DNA of 64,000 bases from an uncultured Muribaculaceae bacterium (GTDB lineage: Bacteria; Bacteroidota; Bacteroidia; Bacteroidales; Muribaculaceae), in NCBI GenBank assembly GCA_934555895.1, contig CAKTFH010000002.1, forward strand, positions 97,613-161,612, given 5' to 3'. Within the stretch, counting starts at the first letter, position 1. Every line of letters begins with the position of its first letter. A program made the translations under genes and the position numbers. This document shows positions 1 to 10,474 of the stretch, in pieces. The notes below the pieces were generated by a model. The model worked only from the letters and a program-made list of their open reading frames with translations, did not search any database and was not told where the DNA came from.

Positions 1-109
1 GCTTGGGTTCGCCAAAGGCCCTGTTGAAAAGGCACTGACGAAACTTTTCAGTGCAGACCCCACCATAAGTGTGGAGCAAGCCATCAAAAGCGCTTTCACA
101 ATGCTCTGA
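1..109 (+). CDS. ruvA: Holliday junction helicase subunit RuvA, C-terminal end only
   Basis: Frame 2 is open from the first base and ends at TGA 107-109, giving 35 residues that begin LGFAKGPVEKAL and end IKSAFTML. This matches the small C-terminal helical domain of RuvA (pattern LGF..a.VekAl...l...p..sveeaIk.AL..L), which contacts RuvB during branch migration of Holliday junctions. The rest of the gene lies before the window. It is followed 64 bases later by the start of sprA. The assignment rests on a short but characteristic domain, so it is probable rather than certain. Confidence 0.75.
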   Translation, partial: LGFAKGPVEKALTKLFSADPTISVEQAIKSAFTML

Positions 110-173
110 TGATAGTAAGGGTCACGACAACCTTGCAGCAAGTCAACACAGCCTCTGCAGCGGCCGTAAAGGA

Positions 174-3100
174 ATGAAACGCTACAGGTTACGCCACAAC
201 AATCATATCACACACCGTAAAGCATTGTGGGCATTGGTCATAGCCCTCACAGTGCTCTCTTCGGCGTATGCCTACGCGCAGATAACCTCCTCGGCTCCGA
301 CGCCTCCCGCTGCAGGCAAGCCGCTGCCGCCGCCCCCCTTCTATCCGGGGCTTCCGGTTCCTTCCAACGCGGCCGACTCAATCATGATGCCGTTTCCGGT
401 GCAGCAGACTGTGCCTGCCACCTACGAGCAACTGATGGAGGACCAGTTCGCCGCCGATCTCTCCTCGCCATCCAACATACGCACCACAGCCGAATTCGAT
501 CCCGAGACCGGCTACTACGTGATACGCACCAAGCTCGGCGACACAGACATCACCACACCCTTCCTCCTCACCGAGAAGCAATACAACAACTGGGAGTTGC
601 GTCGCTCGCTGCAGAACTATTATCAAGAGCGCAACCAGGCCCTTGTAGAGGATAAGGAAAAACAGCCGTTCAACATCTTCGACATGAACTTCGCCTACGG
701 CCCGCTGGAGAAAATCTTCGGCCCTGGCGGTGTGTCGCTCAAGACACAGGGTTCGGTGCAGATCAAGATGGGCGTAAAGAGCAACAAGACCGACAACCCC
801 TCGCTCGCGCTCAACTCACGCCGCAAAACCTATTTCGACTTCGAGCAGAAGATTCAGGCCACCATTCAGGCATCCGTCGGCGACCGCCTGAACTTCAACA
901 TGACCTACAACACCGACGCCACCTTCGATTTCGACTCCAAAAACCTCAAACTCGCCTATGAGGGTAAGGAAGACGACATAGTGAAGACCATCGAGGCGGG
1001 CAACGTGAGCATGACCACCGGCTCATCGCTCATAAGGGGCTCCACAGCACTTTTCGGTCTGAAAACAAAGCTTCAGTTCGGCAAACTCACCGCCACGGCA
1101 CTCGTCTCGCAGCAAAACTCTGAATCAAAATCAGTGAGTTCGAAAGGCGGCGCACAGACCACCGACTTTACCGTCAACGCCGACAATTACGACCAGAACC
1201 GTCACTTCTTCCTCTCACAATATTTCTACGAAAACTACGATAACTTCGCGGCTCATCTGCCCTTCGTATCGTCGGGCATCAACATCACCCGTGTGGAAGT
1301 GTGGGTGACCAACAAAAGCGGCCGTTACGACCAGGCCCGCAACGTGGTTGCCTTTGCCGACCTCGGTGAGAACAACCGCCTCAACAATGATTACTGGAGC
1401 GCGAACCAATCGGTGCCCGTGCCGTCGAATAACTCCAACAACCTCCTGCAAATCATCAAGACCGACTATCCCGACGCCCGCAATATCAACCAGGTTACAC
1501 AGGCCCTCGAGCCTCTGAGTGCGTTCGGAGTAGAGGGTGGCCGCGACTATGAGAAAATAGAGAGTGCACGCCTGCTCTCCGAAAACGAATACACCCTTAA
1601 CTCCACTCTGGGCTACATCTCGCTCCGTTCGCAAATCAATGCCGACGAAGTGCTCGGCATTGCCTTCCAGTATACCTACAACGGTCAGGTATATCAGGTG
1701 GGTGAATTTTCGTCTGACATCACCACTACCACCCAGAGCCTCTACGTGAAGATGCTCAAGAGCACCACTACCGACCCAAAGATGCCGATGTGGCGACTGA
1801 TGATGAAAAACGTTTACTCACTCGGAGGAGCCACACAGATACAGAAGGCAAAATTCCGCCTCAACATCAAATACCTCAGCGACACCACCGGCACAAGCAT
1901 CAACTACCTACCGGTGCCAGGCCTCAACAACCAGAGCCTCCTGCAGGTGATGAACCTCGACCGTATCGACTCCAACGAGCAGAGCAATCCCGACGGCTTC
2001 TTCGACTTCATCGATGGCTACACCATCATTGCATCCACCGGAAAGGTGATATTCCCCGTCGCCGAACCCTTCGGCGCATGGCTCGAGAAGAAAATCGATA
2101 ATCCGGCCATCGCCGAAAAATATGTGTATAAGGAACTTTACGACTCCACACTGGTGGTGGCGCAGCAGTTTGCCGACAAAAACAAATTTATCCTCGACGG
2201 CTCATATCAGGCATCGTCGGGAGCCCAGATACGCCTCGATGCGGTAAACGTGCCCCGAGGTTCCGTGATTGTTATGGCCGGCGGCGTGCAGCTCGTGGAA
2301 AACTCCGACTACACCGTCGACTACTCGATGGGTATAGTCACCATCACAAACCAGAGCATCATCGATTCAGGCCAGAGCATCAGCGTGACACTCGAGAACC
2401 AGGGGCTTTTCAACCTGCAGCGCAAGACGCTCCTCGGTCTCGACCTGCAGTATGCCTTCAACAAGGATTTCAACATCGGCGGTACTATCATGCACTTCTC
2501 CGAGAAGGCGCTTACCGAAAAGGTCAACATCGGCGACGAAACTGTCAACAATTCCATCTTCGGCTTCAATGTGTCGTGGAACACAAAATTCATGTGGCTT
2601 ACAAATCTTCTCAACAAGATACCAACGGTGAACGCCACAGCCCCGTCGACCCTCAGCCTGAAAGCTGAATATGCCCAGCTTGTGCCACACAAGCAAAAAG
2701 CGGGCACCAACAAGGGCAGTTCATATGTCGACGACTTCGAGTCGGCTCAGACAGGCATAGACCTCCGCTCGCCCTACTCGTGGTTCCTTGCCTCTACGCC
2801 GTATGACAACGGCCGCGACCCTCTATTCCCAGAAGCCGCTCTGAGCAACAACGTAGACTACGGCAAGAACCGAGCCCTGCTTAACTGGTACTACATCGAC
2901 CGCATGTTCACCGACCGCAACTCGTCGCTTGCACCCGGATATATCAAAAACGACCTCAAGCAGCAGTCGAACCCTTATATCCGCGAAGTCACCTCACAGG
3001 AAATCTTCCCCGGCCGTGAGCTCACCTACGGCGAGTCGAACACTATCCAGACCCTTAACCTCTCGTTCTATCCCACCGAGCGCGGCCCCTATAACCTCGA

Positions 3101-6100
3101 TGCCGAGAATATCGACGACCAAGGCAACCTCCTCAACCCCGAGAAGCGATGGGGTGGCATCATGCGCCGCATGGAGAACACAAACTTCGAATCGTCGAAC
3201 ATCGAATATATCCAATTCTGGATGCTCAACCCATTCCTTGACCCTGACAACCCCAACTACGACGGCGGCGACCTTTACTTCAACCTAGGTGAAATATCTG
3301 AAGACATACTCAAAGACGGCCTCAAAAGCTATGAGAACGGTGTGCCCTACGACGGTAACAACCAATACATGGAGTCGACCGTCTGGGGCCGCGTAAGCTC
3401 GCAGGCGTCGCTCACTTACTCGTTTGACAACACCTCCGGTTCACGTGCAGTACAGGATGTGGGTCTCGACGGATTGCGTAACAACGACGAGTTTACTCAT
3501 GATTCCTACGCCACATACCTCGACCGCCTGCGCTCACGCCTCTCTCCCGATGCCATCGAGCGCATGCAGAACGACATTTTCTCGCCGCTAAACGACCCCG
3601 CCGGCGACAACTACCACTTTTTCCGCGGTTACGATTACGACGATATGCGTCTTGGCATCCTCGACCGCTATAAGCGCTATAACGGTGTGGAGGGCAACTC
3701 CCTGTCGCCGGAAGACGCCTCCGACCCGCTCTATCAGAGCTCGCGTGCCGTGCCCGATGTGGAGGACATAAACCAGGACAACACCCTTAACGAATACGAG
3801 CGCTACTTCCAGTATCGCGTATCTATCCGCCCCGAGGACATGCAGGTCGGCCGCAACTTCATCACCGACCGTCAGGTGTCTCACGTGCTATGCCGCGACG
3901 GTCAGTATCAGGATGCAGAGTGGCTTCAGTTCAAGATCCCTCTGAGCGCCTTTGAGAAGATTGTCGGCTCAATCAACGACTTTTCAACCATCCGCTTCGC
4001 CCGCATCTTCATGACCGGCTTCAAGCAGCCCACCCACCTGCGCTTCGCCACACTCGAGCTCGTAAGAGGCGAATGGCGCAACTACGACTTCAACCTCAAC
4101 TCCCGCGGCGACACCCCCGCCGAGGGTGAGCTTGATGTGAGCGTGGTCAACATTGAGGAGAATGCCGACCGCGAGCCCGTGAACTACGTGCTCCCTCCCG
4201 GCGTAACCCGAATCGTAGACCCCGGCCAAAGTCAGATAACCCAGCTCAACGAGCAGAGTCTATCGCTGAAAGTCACCGACCTTCGTGCCGGCGACGCCAG
4301 AGGCATATACCGCAACACACAGCAGGACTTCCGCAACTACAAGCGCCTGCAGATGTGGACCCATGCAGAGAGCCTCATCGATGACCACACCAATCTGCGC
4401 TCGGGCGAGCTCTCGGTGTTCATCCGCCTCGGCACCGATGTGAAGAGCAATTTCTATGAATACGAGATGCCGCTCCAGCTCACACCTCACGGCCGGTATA
4501 ACAACTGGACAGAATCAGACCGCGCCACGGTGTGGCCCAACTTCATGGACATAAAGCTCCAGAACCTCGTCGACCTCAAGCAAGAGCGCAACCGTGCCAA
4601 AGCCCAGGAAGGCTCGGAGGTGGGCTTCGCCACCCTCTACACCGGCCGTGACCCCGACAACGAGCGCTGCCGCATAGCCGTGATGGGCAATCCGTCGCTG
4701 AGCGATGTGCGTGTGATGCTCGTGGGCGTGCGCAACAACACTAACAACACCAAAGACGGCATCATCTGGATCAATGAGCTTAAAGTGACCGACTTCAACG
4801 AAGAAGGCGGCTGGGCAGCCAAGGCTAACGTTAACCTCGGCCTCAGCGATGTGGCCTCGGTGAACTTCGCCACCCACATGGAGACCGCCGGATTCGGCAG
4901 CGTGGACCAGAGCCTCAACTCACGCCGCCTTGACAACTATGAGCAGTACAACGTGGCCATGCAGGTAGATGCCGGCCGCTTCCTCCCCGAAAAAGTGAAG
5001 CTCCGCGCACCCATCTACTATTCCTACTCGAAGGAGAAGACCACCCCAAAATACAATCCGCTCGACCAGGATGTACTCCTCAAGGATGCCCTCGACGATG
5101 CCGCCAACAAGCATGACCGCGACTCAATCAGCGCTTTCGCCGAGGAGCACAACTCGGTGGAGAGTTTCTCGATCAGCGGCCTCAAATTCGACATCACAAG
5201 CAAGAAGCCGATGCCGTGGGACCCCTCTAATTTCACCTTCAACTTCTCTTTCAACAAACAGAGCAAGCGTAACCCCACCACCGAGTACGAGAACACCAAC
5301 GACTACCGCGGCTCGTTCGCCTACCAGTACTCGCCCATGATAAAAGGGCTGAGGCCGTTCGGATGGATAAAATCAAAGAACCGAAACCTCAAGTTCTTCA
5401 AGGAGTGGGAAATCAACTATCTGCCCAACAGCATCTCATTTCTCACCAACATGTCGCGCTACTACTACGAGCAGCAGACACGCTCCGAGACAGATGTGAT
5501 GTTCCAGCTTCCTGTTTCTGTGAGCAAGAACTTCCTGTGGGACCGCCAGCTGCAGCTGTCGTGGAACATTCTCAAATCGCTCTCGCTTTCATTCACATCC
5601 AACACCTCGGCACGCATCGAGGAGACCGTGGGCGCGGTGAACCGCAAACTGTTCCCCGACCGCTACAAGGAGTGGAAAGACACCGTTTGGCAGAGCATAC
5701 TTTCGATGGGTACACCGTGGAGCTACAACCAGAGCTTCAACGGCACCTACCGCGCGCCCTTCAACCGCATACCGGTACTCGACTTCCTCACCGCATCGGC
5801 CACCTACAATGCCACCTATAGGTGGGACCGCGGTGCCGAAATCGACGGACGCTCGCTCGGCAACACCATCGCCAACCAGTCGAGCATAAGTGTAGACGGA
5901 CGCTTCAATTTCGACAATCTGTATAACAAGATTCCTTACGTGAAGGATGTGAACAAGCGCTTCGCCTCCTCGCGCCGCCCCACCGTGGCCAAGAAGCCGA
6001 AGAAATTTGAGAGAGCCATCAAACTGAAGCCCGACACCACCACTCTAATCCGTCACAACCTCCGCAACAAGAAGGTGAAAATCACTGCCGTGACCGCCGA

Positions 6101-7658
6101 CTCCACCATTCCGTTCACATTCCAGCACCGCGTGGTGGACCAGAACACCGTGGAGATTCTCACTCACAGCGATAAAAACATAAAATTCACCGTCGAGGAA
6201 ATCCTCAAGGAAGACAAGAAAATATGGAATGAGATAGGCCAGTATGCACTGCGCTTTGTGATGAGCCCGCGCAACCTCTCCATGCGCTGGAAACGCACCC
6301 GTACGCTCAACATACCGCTGTTCAACAACTCCATAGGCAATATATTCGGTCAGGAGACCGGTCATGGCCCCATGTCGCCGGGTCTTGACTTCGCATTCGG
6401 CCTGACCGACGAGAGCTTCATCTACAAGGCCAAGGAGCGCGGCTGGCTCATCACCGACGACGGACAGACATCGCCCGCCATGTGGAGCACCGGCACCGAA
6501 CTCAACTTCGAGTTGCAGCTCGAGCCCATCAAGGGACTCAAAATCAACCTCACATCGAACCGCACCGACAACCGCACATCGCAGATACAGTTCATGTACG
6601 CAGACATGCCGGTGACCCGCAGCGGCTCCTACACCAAGACCCACGTTGCAGCGGCCACGGCTTTCAGTTCGTCGAAAGCCGAAGACGGCTACTACAGCAA
6701 GCACTTCCAGCAGTTCCTCGACAACATCCCCGTGATACGCAACAGGGTCGAGGCCCAATATGCCGGCACCCGCTACCCCTCCGGCGGTTTCATGGCCGAC
6801 AATCCCAACGCCGGAGCGCCGTTCAGCCCTGCCACCGGCTCTGTGAGCGAGACCTCGTCGGATGTGCTCATCCCCGCATTCATCGCGGCCTACACCGGCA
6901 CCGACGCCTCGAAACAGTATCTTACACCCTTCCCCTCCTTCGCCAACGTGCTGCCCAACTGGCGCGTGACCTACGACGGCCTTATCCAGATAGGCAACCT
7001 TAAGAATTTCTTCAAGACATTCACTCTGAACCACGCCTACCAGTGTACCTACACCGTGGGCTCCTACTCGTCGTATCTCAACTGGCTTTCGGTGGACGGC
7101 GACCGTCTCGGCTTCACCCTCGATGAGCTCACCGGGCAACCAATCCCGTCGTCGCCCTACAACATATCCACAGTGAGCATCACCGAGCGCTTCGCTCCAC
7201 TCATCGGAGTGAGCGCCACACTCAAAAACGAAATTCAGGTGAACGCCGAGTGGCGCGACCAGCGCACCCTCACCCTCAACTCCTCTGCCGGCCAGCTTGT
7301 GGAGGCCACAACACGCGGCCTCACCGTAGGTCTCGGTTACAAAATAGTGAACTTCAACTCTATACTCAAGATACGCTCCTCACAGCAGGGCGTAAGCAAC
7401 GACCTCACCGTCAACGCCGACCTCTCGCTACAGAACACACAGTCGCTGATACGCCGCATCGAGAGCAACTACACCCAGGCCACCGCCGGCACACGCACGC
7501 TCAACATTAACTTCAATGCGTCGTACATTCTCTCCAAACGCCTCACTCTTGCGGCATATTTCGACCATCAGGTTAACACACCTATTGTAAGTTCCTCGGC
7601 CTATCCTACATCAAACACCTCCTACGGCCTTTCGCTCAACCTCAACCTCGCCCGCTGA
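174..7658 (+). CDS. sprA: SprA (Sov), giant outer-membrane component of the type IX secretion system
   Basis: SprA forms the very large beta-barrel channel through which type IX cargo crosses the outer membrane. The ATG at 174 is preferred over the GTG at 69: it is preceded by AAAGGA, and it places a basic start and hydrophobic signal peptide (cleavage near AYAYAQ) at the N-terminus, whereas the longer frame would overlap ruvA. The product is 2494 residues, in the usual SprA size range. The sequence is rich in alternating aromatic and polar residues, with many Asn, Tyr and Arg typical of outer-membrane strands, and ends in a strand-like SLNLNLAR. Family features include a repeated segment with NFNMTYNTDATFDFD near residues 240-260. 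The adjacent ruvA is consistent with a conserved neighbourhood in this phylum (knowledge, not shown here). Several proteins in this window carry tails that this channel would export. Confidence 0.93.
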   Translation: MKRYRLRHNNHITHRKALWALVIALTVLSSAYAYAQITSSAPTPPAAGKPLPPPPFYPGLPVPSNAADSIMMPFPVQQTVPATYEQLMEDQFAADLSSPSNIRTTAEFDPETGYYVIRTKLGDTDITTPFLLTEKQYNNWELRRSLQNYYQERNQALVEDKEKQPFNIFDMNFAYGPLEKIFGPGGVSLKTQGSVQIKMGVKSNKTDNPSLALNSRRKTYFDFEQKIQATIQASVGDRLNFNMTYNTDATFDFDSKNLKLAYEGKEDDIVKTIEAGNVSMTTGSSLIRGSTALFGLKTKLQFGKLTATALVSQQNSESKSVSSKGGAQTTDFTVNADNYDQNRHFFLSQYFYENYDNFAAHLPFVSSGINITRVEVWVTNKSGRYDQARNVVAFADLGENNRLNNDYWSANQSVPVPSNNSNNLLQIIKTDYPDARNINQVTQALEPLSAFGVEGGRDYEKIESARLLSENEYTLNSTLGYISLRSQINADEVLGIAFQYTYNGQVYQVGEFSSDITTTTQSLYVKMLKSTTTDPKMPMWRLMMKNVYSLGGATQIQKAKFRLNIKYLSDTTGTSINYLPVPGLNNQSLLQVMNLDRIDSNEQSNPDGFFDFIDGYTIIASTGKVIFPVAEPFGAWLEKKIDNPAIAEKYVYKELYDSTLVVAQQFADKNKFILDGSYQASSGAQIRLDAVNVPRGSVIVMAGGVQLVENSDYTVDYSMGIVTITNQSIIDSGQSISVTLENQGLFNLQRKTLLGLDLQYAFNKDFNIGGTIMHFSEKALTEKVNIGDETVNNSIFGFNVSWNTKFMWLTNLLNKIPTVNATAPSTLSLKAEYAQLVPHKQKAGTNKGSSYVDDFESAQTGIDLRSPYSWFLASTPYDNGRDPLFPEAALSNNVDYGKNRALLNWYYIDRMFTDRNSSLAPGYIKNDLKQQSNPYIREVTSQEIFPGRELTYGESNTIQTLNLSFYPTERGPYNLDAENIDDQGNLLNPEKRWGGIMRRMENTNFESSNIEYIQFWMLNPFLDPDNPNYDGGDLYFNLGEISEDILKDGLKSYENGVPYDGNNQYMESTVWGRVSSQASLTYSFDNTSGSRAVQDVGLDGLRNNDEFTHDSYATYLDRLRSRLSPDAIERMQNDIFSPLNDPAGDNYHFFRGYDYDDMRLGILDRYKRYNGVEGNSLSPEDASDPLYQSSRAVPDVEDINQDNTLNEYERYFQYRVSIRPEDMQVGRNFITDRQVSHVLCRDGQYQDAEWLQFKIPLSAFEKIVGSINDFSTIRFARIFMTGFKQPTHLRFATLELVRGEWRNYDFNLNSRGDTPAEGELDVSVVNIEENADREPVNYVLPPGVTRIVDPGQSQITQLNEQSLSLKVTDLRAGDARGIYRNTQQDFRNYKRLQMWTHAESLIDDHTNLRSGELSVFIRLGTDVKSNFYEYEMPLQLTPHGRYNNWTESDRATVWPNFMDIKLQNLVDLKQERNRAKAQEGSEVGFATLYTGRDPDNERCRIAVMGNPSLSDVRVMLVGVRNNTNNTKDGIIWINELKVTDFNEEGGWAAKANVNLGLSDVASVNFATHMETAGFGSVDQSLNSRRLDNYEQYNVAMQVDAGRFLPEKVKLRAPIYYSYSKEKTTPKYNPLDQDVLLKDALDDAANKHDRDSISAFAEEHNSVESFSISGLKFDITSKKPMPWDPSNFTFNFSFNKQSKRNPTTEYENTNDYRGSFAYQYSPMIKGLRPFGWIKSKNRNLKFFKEWEINYLPNSISFLTNMSRYYYEQQTRSETDVMFQLPVSVSKNFLWDRQLQLSWNILKSLSLSFTSNTSARIEETVGAVNRKLFPDRYKEWKDTVWQSILSMGTPWSYNQSFNGTYRAPFNRIPVLDFLTASATYNATYRWDRGAEIDGRSLGNTIANQSSISVDGRFNFDNLYNKIPYVKDVNKRFASSRRPTVAKKPKKFERAIKLKPDTTTLIRHNLRNKKVKITAVTADSTIPFTFQHRVVDQNTVEILTHSDKNIKFTVEEILKEDKKIWNEIGQYALRFVMSPRNLSMRWKRTRTLNIPLFNNSIGNIFGQETGHGPMSPGLDFAFGLTDESFIYKAKERGWLITDDGQTSPAMWSTGTELNFELQLEPIKGLKINLTSNRTDNRTSQIQFMYADMPVTRSGSYTKTHVAAATAFSSSKAEDGYYSKHFQQFLDNIPVIRNRVEAQYAGTRYPSGGFMADNPNAGAPFSPATGSVSETSSDVLIPAFIAAYTGTDASKQYLTPFPSFANVLPNWRVTYDGLIQIGNLKNFFKTFTLNHAYQCTYTVGSYSSYLNWLSVDGDRLGFTLDELTGQPIPSSPYNISTVSITERFAPLIGVSATLKNEIQVNAEWRDQRTLTLNSSAGQLVEATTRGLTVGLGYKIVNFNSILKIRSSQQGVSNDLTVNADLSLQNTQSLIRRIESNYTQATAGTRTLNINFNASYILSKRLTLAAYFDHQVNTPIVSSSAYPTSNTSYGLSLNLNLAR

Positions 7659-7705
7659 CGGCATACGTTCTCATTTTTACTTTTCCTCCTAAGCGGGAAA
7701 TTCAC

Positions 7706-7713
7706 TAACTTTG
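7706..7713 (+). promoter_or_regulatory. Bacteroidetes -7 box for dnaG
   Basis: TAACTTTG matches the TAnnTTTG -7 consensus of the Bacteroidetes primary sigma factor. A T-run (TTTT at 7681-7684) lies 21 bases upstream in place of a good -33 TTTG. The box ends only 9 bases before the dnaG ATG, so the transcript would have almost no leader. Confidence 0.5.
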
Positions 7714-7722
7714 CAGTCACCT

Positions 7723-10041
7723 ATGAAAGCCATCGACCGCGAAACCATACAGCGCATCATCGACACCGCCGACATTGTCGAAGTGGTGAGCGATTTCGTG
7801 CATCTGCGCCGTCGTGGAGCCAACTTCATAGGTCTCTGCCCGTTCCACAACGAGCGCACCCCATCTTTCTCTGTGTCACGCGCCAAAGGCATATGCAAAT
7901 GCTTCAGCTGCGGCAAAGGCGGCTCGCCGGTGAATTTCATCATGGAGCACGAGCAACTCTCCTACTGGGACGCCCTCCGCTACCTCGCACGCAAATACAA
8001 CATCGAGATACAGGAACATGAAGTGACCGAAGCCGAGCGGCAGGCCATCAGCGAGCGGCAGGCACTCTTCGATGTCAACGATTTCGCACTTAAACATTTC
8101 CACGACAATCTGCTCTCAACACCCGATGGCACAGAGATAGGCCTCGCCTATTTCCGTCAACGCGGCATCTCCGACGCTATGGTCGAGAAATTCCAGCTCG
8201 GATATTCACTCGACAAGCGCTACGACTTTCTTGAGGCGGCCCGCAGTGCCGGATATTCCGACGATGCCATGGTGAAGACCGGCCTGTGCGTGCGCACTGA
8301 GCATGGCGAGCTCTACGACCGCTTCAAGGGGAGGGTGATGTATCCGGTGTTCTCTATTTCAGGCAAAGTGGTTGCCTTCGGAGGTCGCACCTTGCGCACC
8401 GACAAATCGATGGCGAAATATGTCAACTCGCCGGAGAGTGTCATCTACAAGAAAAACCGCGAGCTCTACGGCATGTTCCAGGCCAAGCAGGCCATCGTGC
8501 GCAAAGACAAGTGCATACTTGTGGAGGGTTACATGGATGTAATCTCCATGCACCAGCAGGGAGTGGAAAATGTGGTGGCGTCGTCGGGTACATCGCTCAC
8601 ACATGGACAGATACGCCTCATACACCGCTTCACCGAGAATGTGACCGTAATATACGACAGCGACGCGGCCGGCATCAAGGCGTCGCTCCGCGGCATAGAC
8701 TTGCTTCTGGCCGAAGGACTTAACATAAAAGTGTTACTTCTGCCCGAAGGCGACGACCCCGATTCGTTCGCTCAGAGTCATACCGCCGAGCAGGTCGATG
8801 AATATCTGGCAGAGCACGAAACCGACTTCATCCGCTTCAAGACCGATGTGCTGCTGCGCGATGCCACAAACGACCCGTTGAAACGCTCGGAAGTAGTGGC
8901 AAGCATCCTCGAAAGCATAGCCAGCATTCCCGAAGAGATAAAGCGCAACATCTACATCCAGGAGTGCGCGCTGAAGTTCAACATCGACGAGAAGGTACTG
9001 CTGCGGCAGGTGAATCTCTTCGTGGTGAAACTGGCCGAGCAGAACGCCCGCAACTCCGCCCGTCAGCGCTCCGCCGACAGCCTTGAAAACACTACACCGC
9101 AGCCACCCGCCACCGATACGCAACAGACCGCAGCAGCTCATACACCAGTCGCATCTGCCGAAAATTATTCGGAAACAACACCGGCACCTACGGCTCCGAC
9201 AGAGAATCATGCCACCCCCGTCGAAGCTCCTCTGGAGATGGAAGCAGGCATGCAGACCGCCATAATGCAGTCGGCTGACCCCTGCGCCATAACGCTTGAG
9301 CCTCAGGAAAGGGCGTTGCTGCGCCTTGCGCTGAAATTCGGCATGCTCGAACTCGGCGACAATTACGGCCTCAACGACGACGGCACCCACATACGTGTAA
9401 TCGACTTCATCCGCGAGGACCTCGAAGGTGACAATCTCAAATTCCGAAACCCTCTTTACGAAAAAATCTACCGCGAGGCACTCCATGAGCGCGACACCGA
9501 CTGGGAAACCGCCTACGCCGCACATCTCACCTCCGCACAGCAACGGCTCGAAGCCCGCGAGGACGAAGGTATAGAGGAAATACGGCGTACTGCCGCTAAT
9601 ACTCAGGAGATAGCCATCGCCGAGCTGAAACTGAAAGAAACAGCCGAAGCCGCATTTAAAGATGACATACGCGATTTCACACTAAGCTACTTCGAGCGCA
9701 TATTCCTGTCACATCCCGACAACGATATGCGTCGCATATGCTCGGACCTGCTTGTAGACAAACATCAACTGTCGAAAATCTACACCCGGCAGGGCACCCA
9801 TATCGAGACCGAGGAAGAGCGCATCGACGAACTCGTGAACCGCGCTCTGCTGGCGCTCAAATATGACCTCGCCCGATGCCATTTCCGCGAGATAAGCGCC
9901 CAGATAAGCGCCTTGCAAGCCACTCCCGGCTACGATTTCAACGAGATACTATCGCTCATGGCCCGCCAGAAGCGATGGAGCGACTTCTGCCAGCGTCTCG
10001 CAGCCACCATCGGCGAACGTGTCTACGAGCCCCTCCGCTAA
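7723..10041 (+). CDS. dnaG: DNA primase DnaG
   Basis: DnaG makes the RNA primers used by the replisome. The product is 772 residues. The ATG at 7723 (MKAIDRETIQRI) is chosen over the TTG at 7711 because it gives the canonical primase N-terminus and because 7711 lies inside the -7 box. The zinc-binding domain has C39-x2-H42 and C60-x2-C63 (LCPFH, CKCFSCG). The TOPRIM fold follows, with the metal-binding Glu in VEGYMD (about residue 268) and the pair in YDSDAAG (D312, D314). A low-complexity Thr/Pro/Ala-rich linker covers roughly residues 455-505, and a helical C-terminal region expected to contact the DnaB helicase completes the protein. The linker is longer than in E. coli DnaG. It stands alone behind its own promoter. 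Confidence 0.95.
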   Translation: MKAIDRETIQRIIDTADIVEVVSDFVHLRRRGANFIGLCPFHNERTPSFSVSRAKGICKCFSCGKGGSPVNFIMEHEQLSYWDALRYLARKYNIEIQEHEVTEAERQAISERQALFDVNDFALKHFHDNLLSTPDGTEIGLAYFRQRGISDAMVEKFQLGYSLDKRYDFLEAARSAGYSDDAMVKTGLCVRTEHGELYDRFKGRVMYPVFSISGKVVAFGGRTLRTDKSMAKYVNSPESVIYKKNRELYGMFQAKQAIVRKDKCILVEGYMDVISMHQQGVENVVASSGTSLTHGQIRLIHRFTENVTVIYDSDAAGIKASLRGIDLLLAEGLNIKVLLLPEGDDPDSFAQSHTAEQVDEYLAEHETDFIRFKTDVLLRDATNDPLKRSEVVASILESIASIPEEIKRNIYIQECALKFNIDEKVLLRQVNLFVVKLAEQNARNSARQRSADSLENTTPQPPATDTQQTAAAHTPVASAENYSETTPAPTAPTENHATPVEAPLEMEAGMQTAIMQSADPCAITLEPQERALLRLALKFGMLELGDNYGLNDDGTHIRVIDFIREDLEGDNLKFRNPLYEKIYREALHERDTDWETAYAAHLTSAQQRLEAREDEGIEEIRRTAANTQEIAIAELKLKETAEAAFKDDIRDFTLSYFERIFLSHPDNDMRRICSDLLVDKHQLSKIYTRQGTHIETEEERIDELVNRALLALKYDLARCHFREISAQISALQATPGYDFNEILSLMARQKRWSDFCQRLAATIGERVYEPLR

Positions 10042-10143
10042 TCTCCTGCGATACAAAACATAAAAGAAAGCGGTTTTGACGGAATCAAAATTAATGGACA
10101 AAAGCCCATCGAGCTGAAGAAGAGGCCGGGAATAGAAAAATAA

Positions 10144-10326
10144 AATACTTAATGAGAAATTTCCTAAAGTATCGGTAACGGTGCCAAGATTTCGGTTGAT
10201 TACACCTACACTGGCGTAAACAATCGGCTCTCTTGTGGATTCAGACAAGACGGTTCTGGATTTGCAAAGATTGGTATTTGCAGCCACAAAAATGATACAA
10301 ACTATGGTGCGATATAATGATTTCAT
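10144..10326 (-). pseudogene. Truncated CarboxypepD_reg-like (beta-sandwich) secreted protein fragment
   Basis: On the minus strand an ATG at 10326 opens a frame with a short hydrophobic N-terminus followed by SESTREPIVYASVGVINRN and GTVTDTLGNFSLSI. This is the carboxypeptidase-regulatory-like domain found at the start of many Bacteroidetes surface proteins. The similarity stops at about residue 61; the frame then runs through unrelated sequence and into the 3' end of dnaG on the opposite strand, which cannot be a real continuation. I read it as the 5' stub of a deleted gene. Its start lies 25 bases after the stop of the debris frame at 10352-10474, so the two may once have formed an operon. 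Confidence 0.6.
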
Positions 10327-10351
10327 AATAAAACTCCAATGACAATGTCCG

Positions 10352-10474
10352 TTATCTGAGTAATGGGACTTTCAGCCCGGCACAAGCGATCTCGTCGACC
10401 TCGATTATCGAGCGGTAGAAAATGCGTTTGAAGTGCTCCGGCTGTACGGTTAGAGTTCTGTTGTTAAAATCATA
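10352..10474 (-). pseudogene. Orphan C-terminal coding remnant, overlapping the end of the aspartyl-protease gene
   Basis: A 40-codon open stretch in another frame begins YDFNNRTLTVQPEHF and ends KVPLLR at stop 10352-10354, overlapping the last codons of the protease gene. It has no start codon of its own. Two readings are possible: it is the true C-terminus of the protease lost through a frameshift near 10474-10483 (the segment DFNNRTLTV resembles the closing strand of retropepsin-like folds), or it is the tail of a deleted gene whose higher GC resembles the surrounding chromosome. The sequence alone does not decide. I do not recognise the family of the last 30 residues. Confidence 0.35.

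Noticed and set aside
6045..7139. 364-codon minus-strand frame inside sprA
   Set aside because: It is antisense to a well-supported gene, has no domain or signal and reflects GC-rich codon structure.
9949..10143. Continuation of the CarboxypepD_reg-like frame into dnaG
   Set aside because: Similarity ends at about 10144 and the rest is antisense to the end of dnaG.
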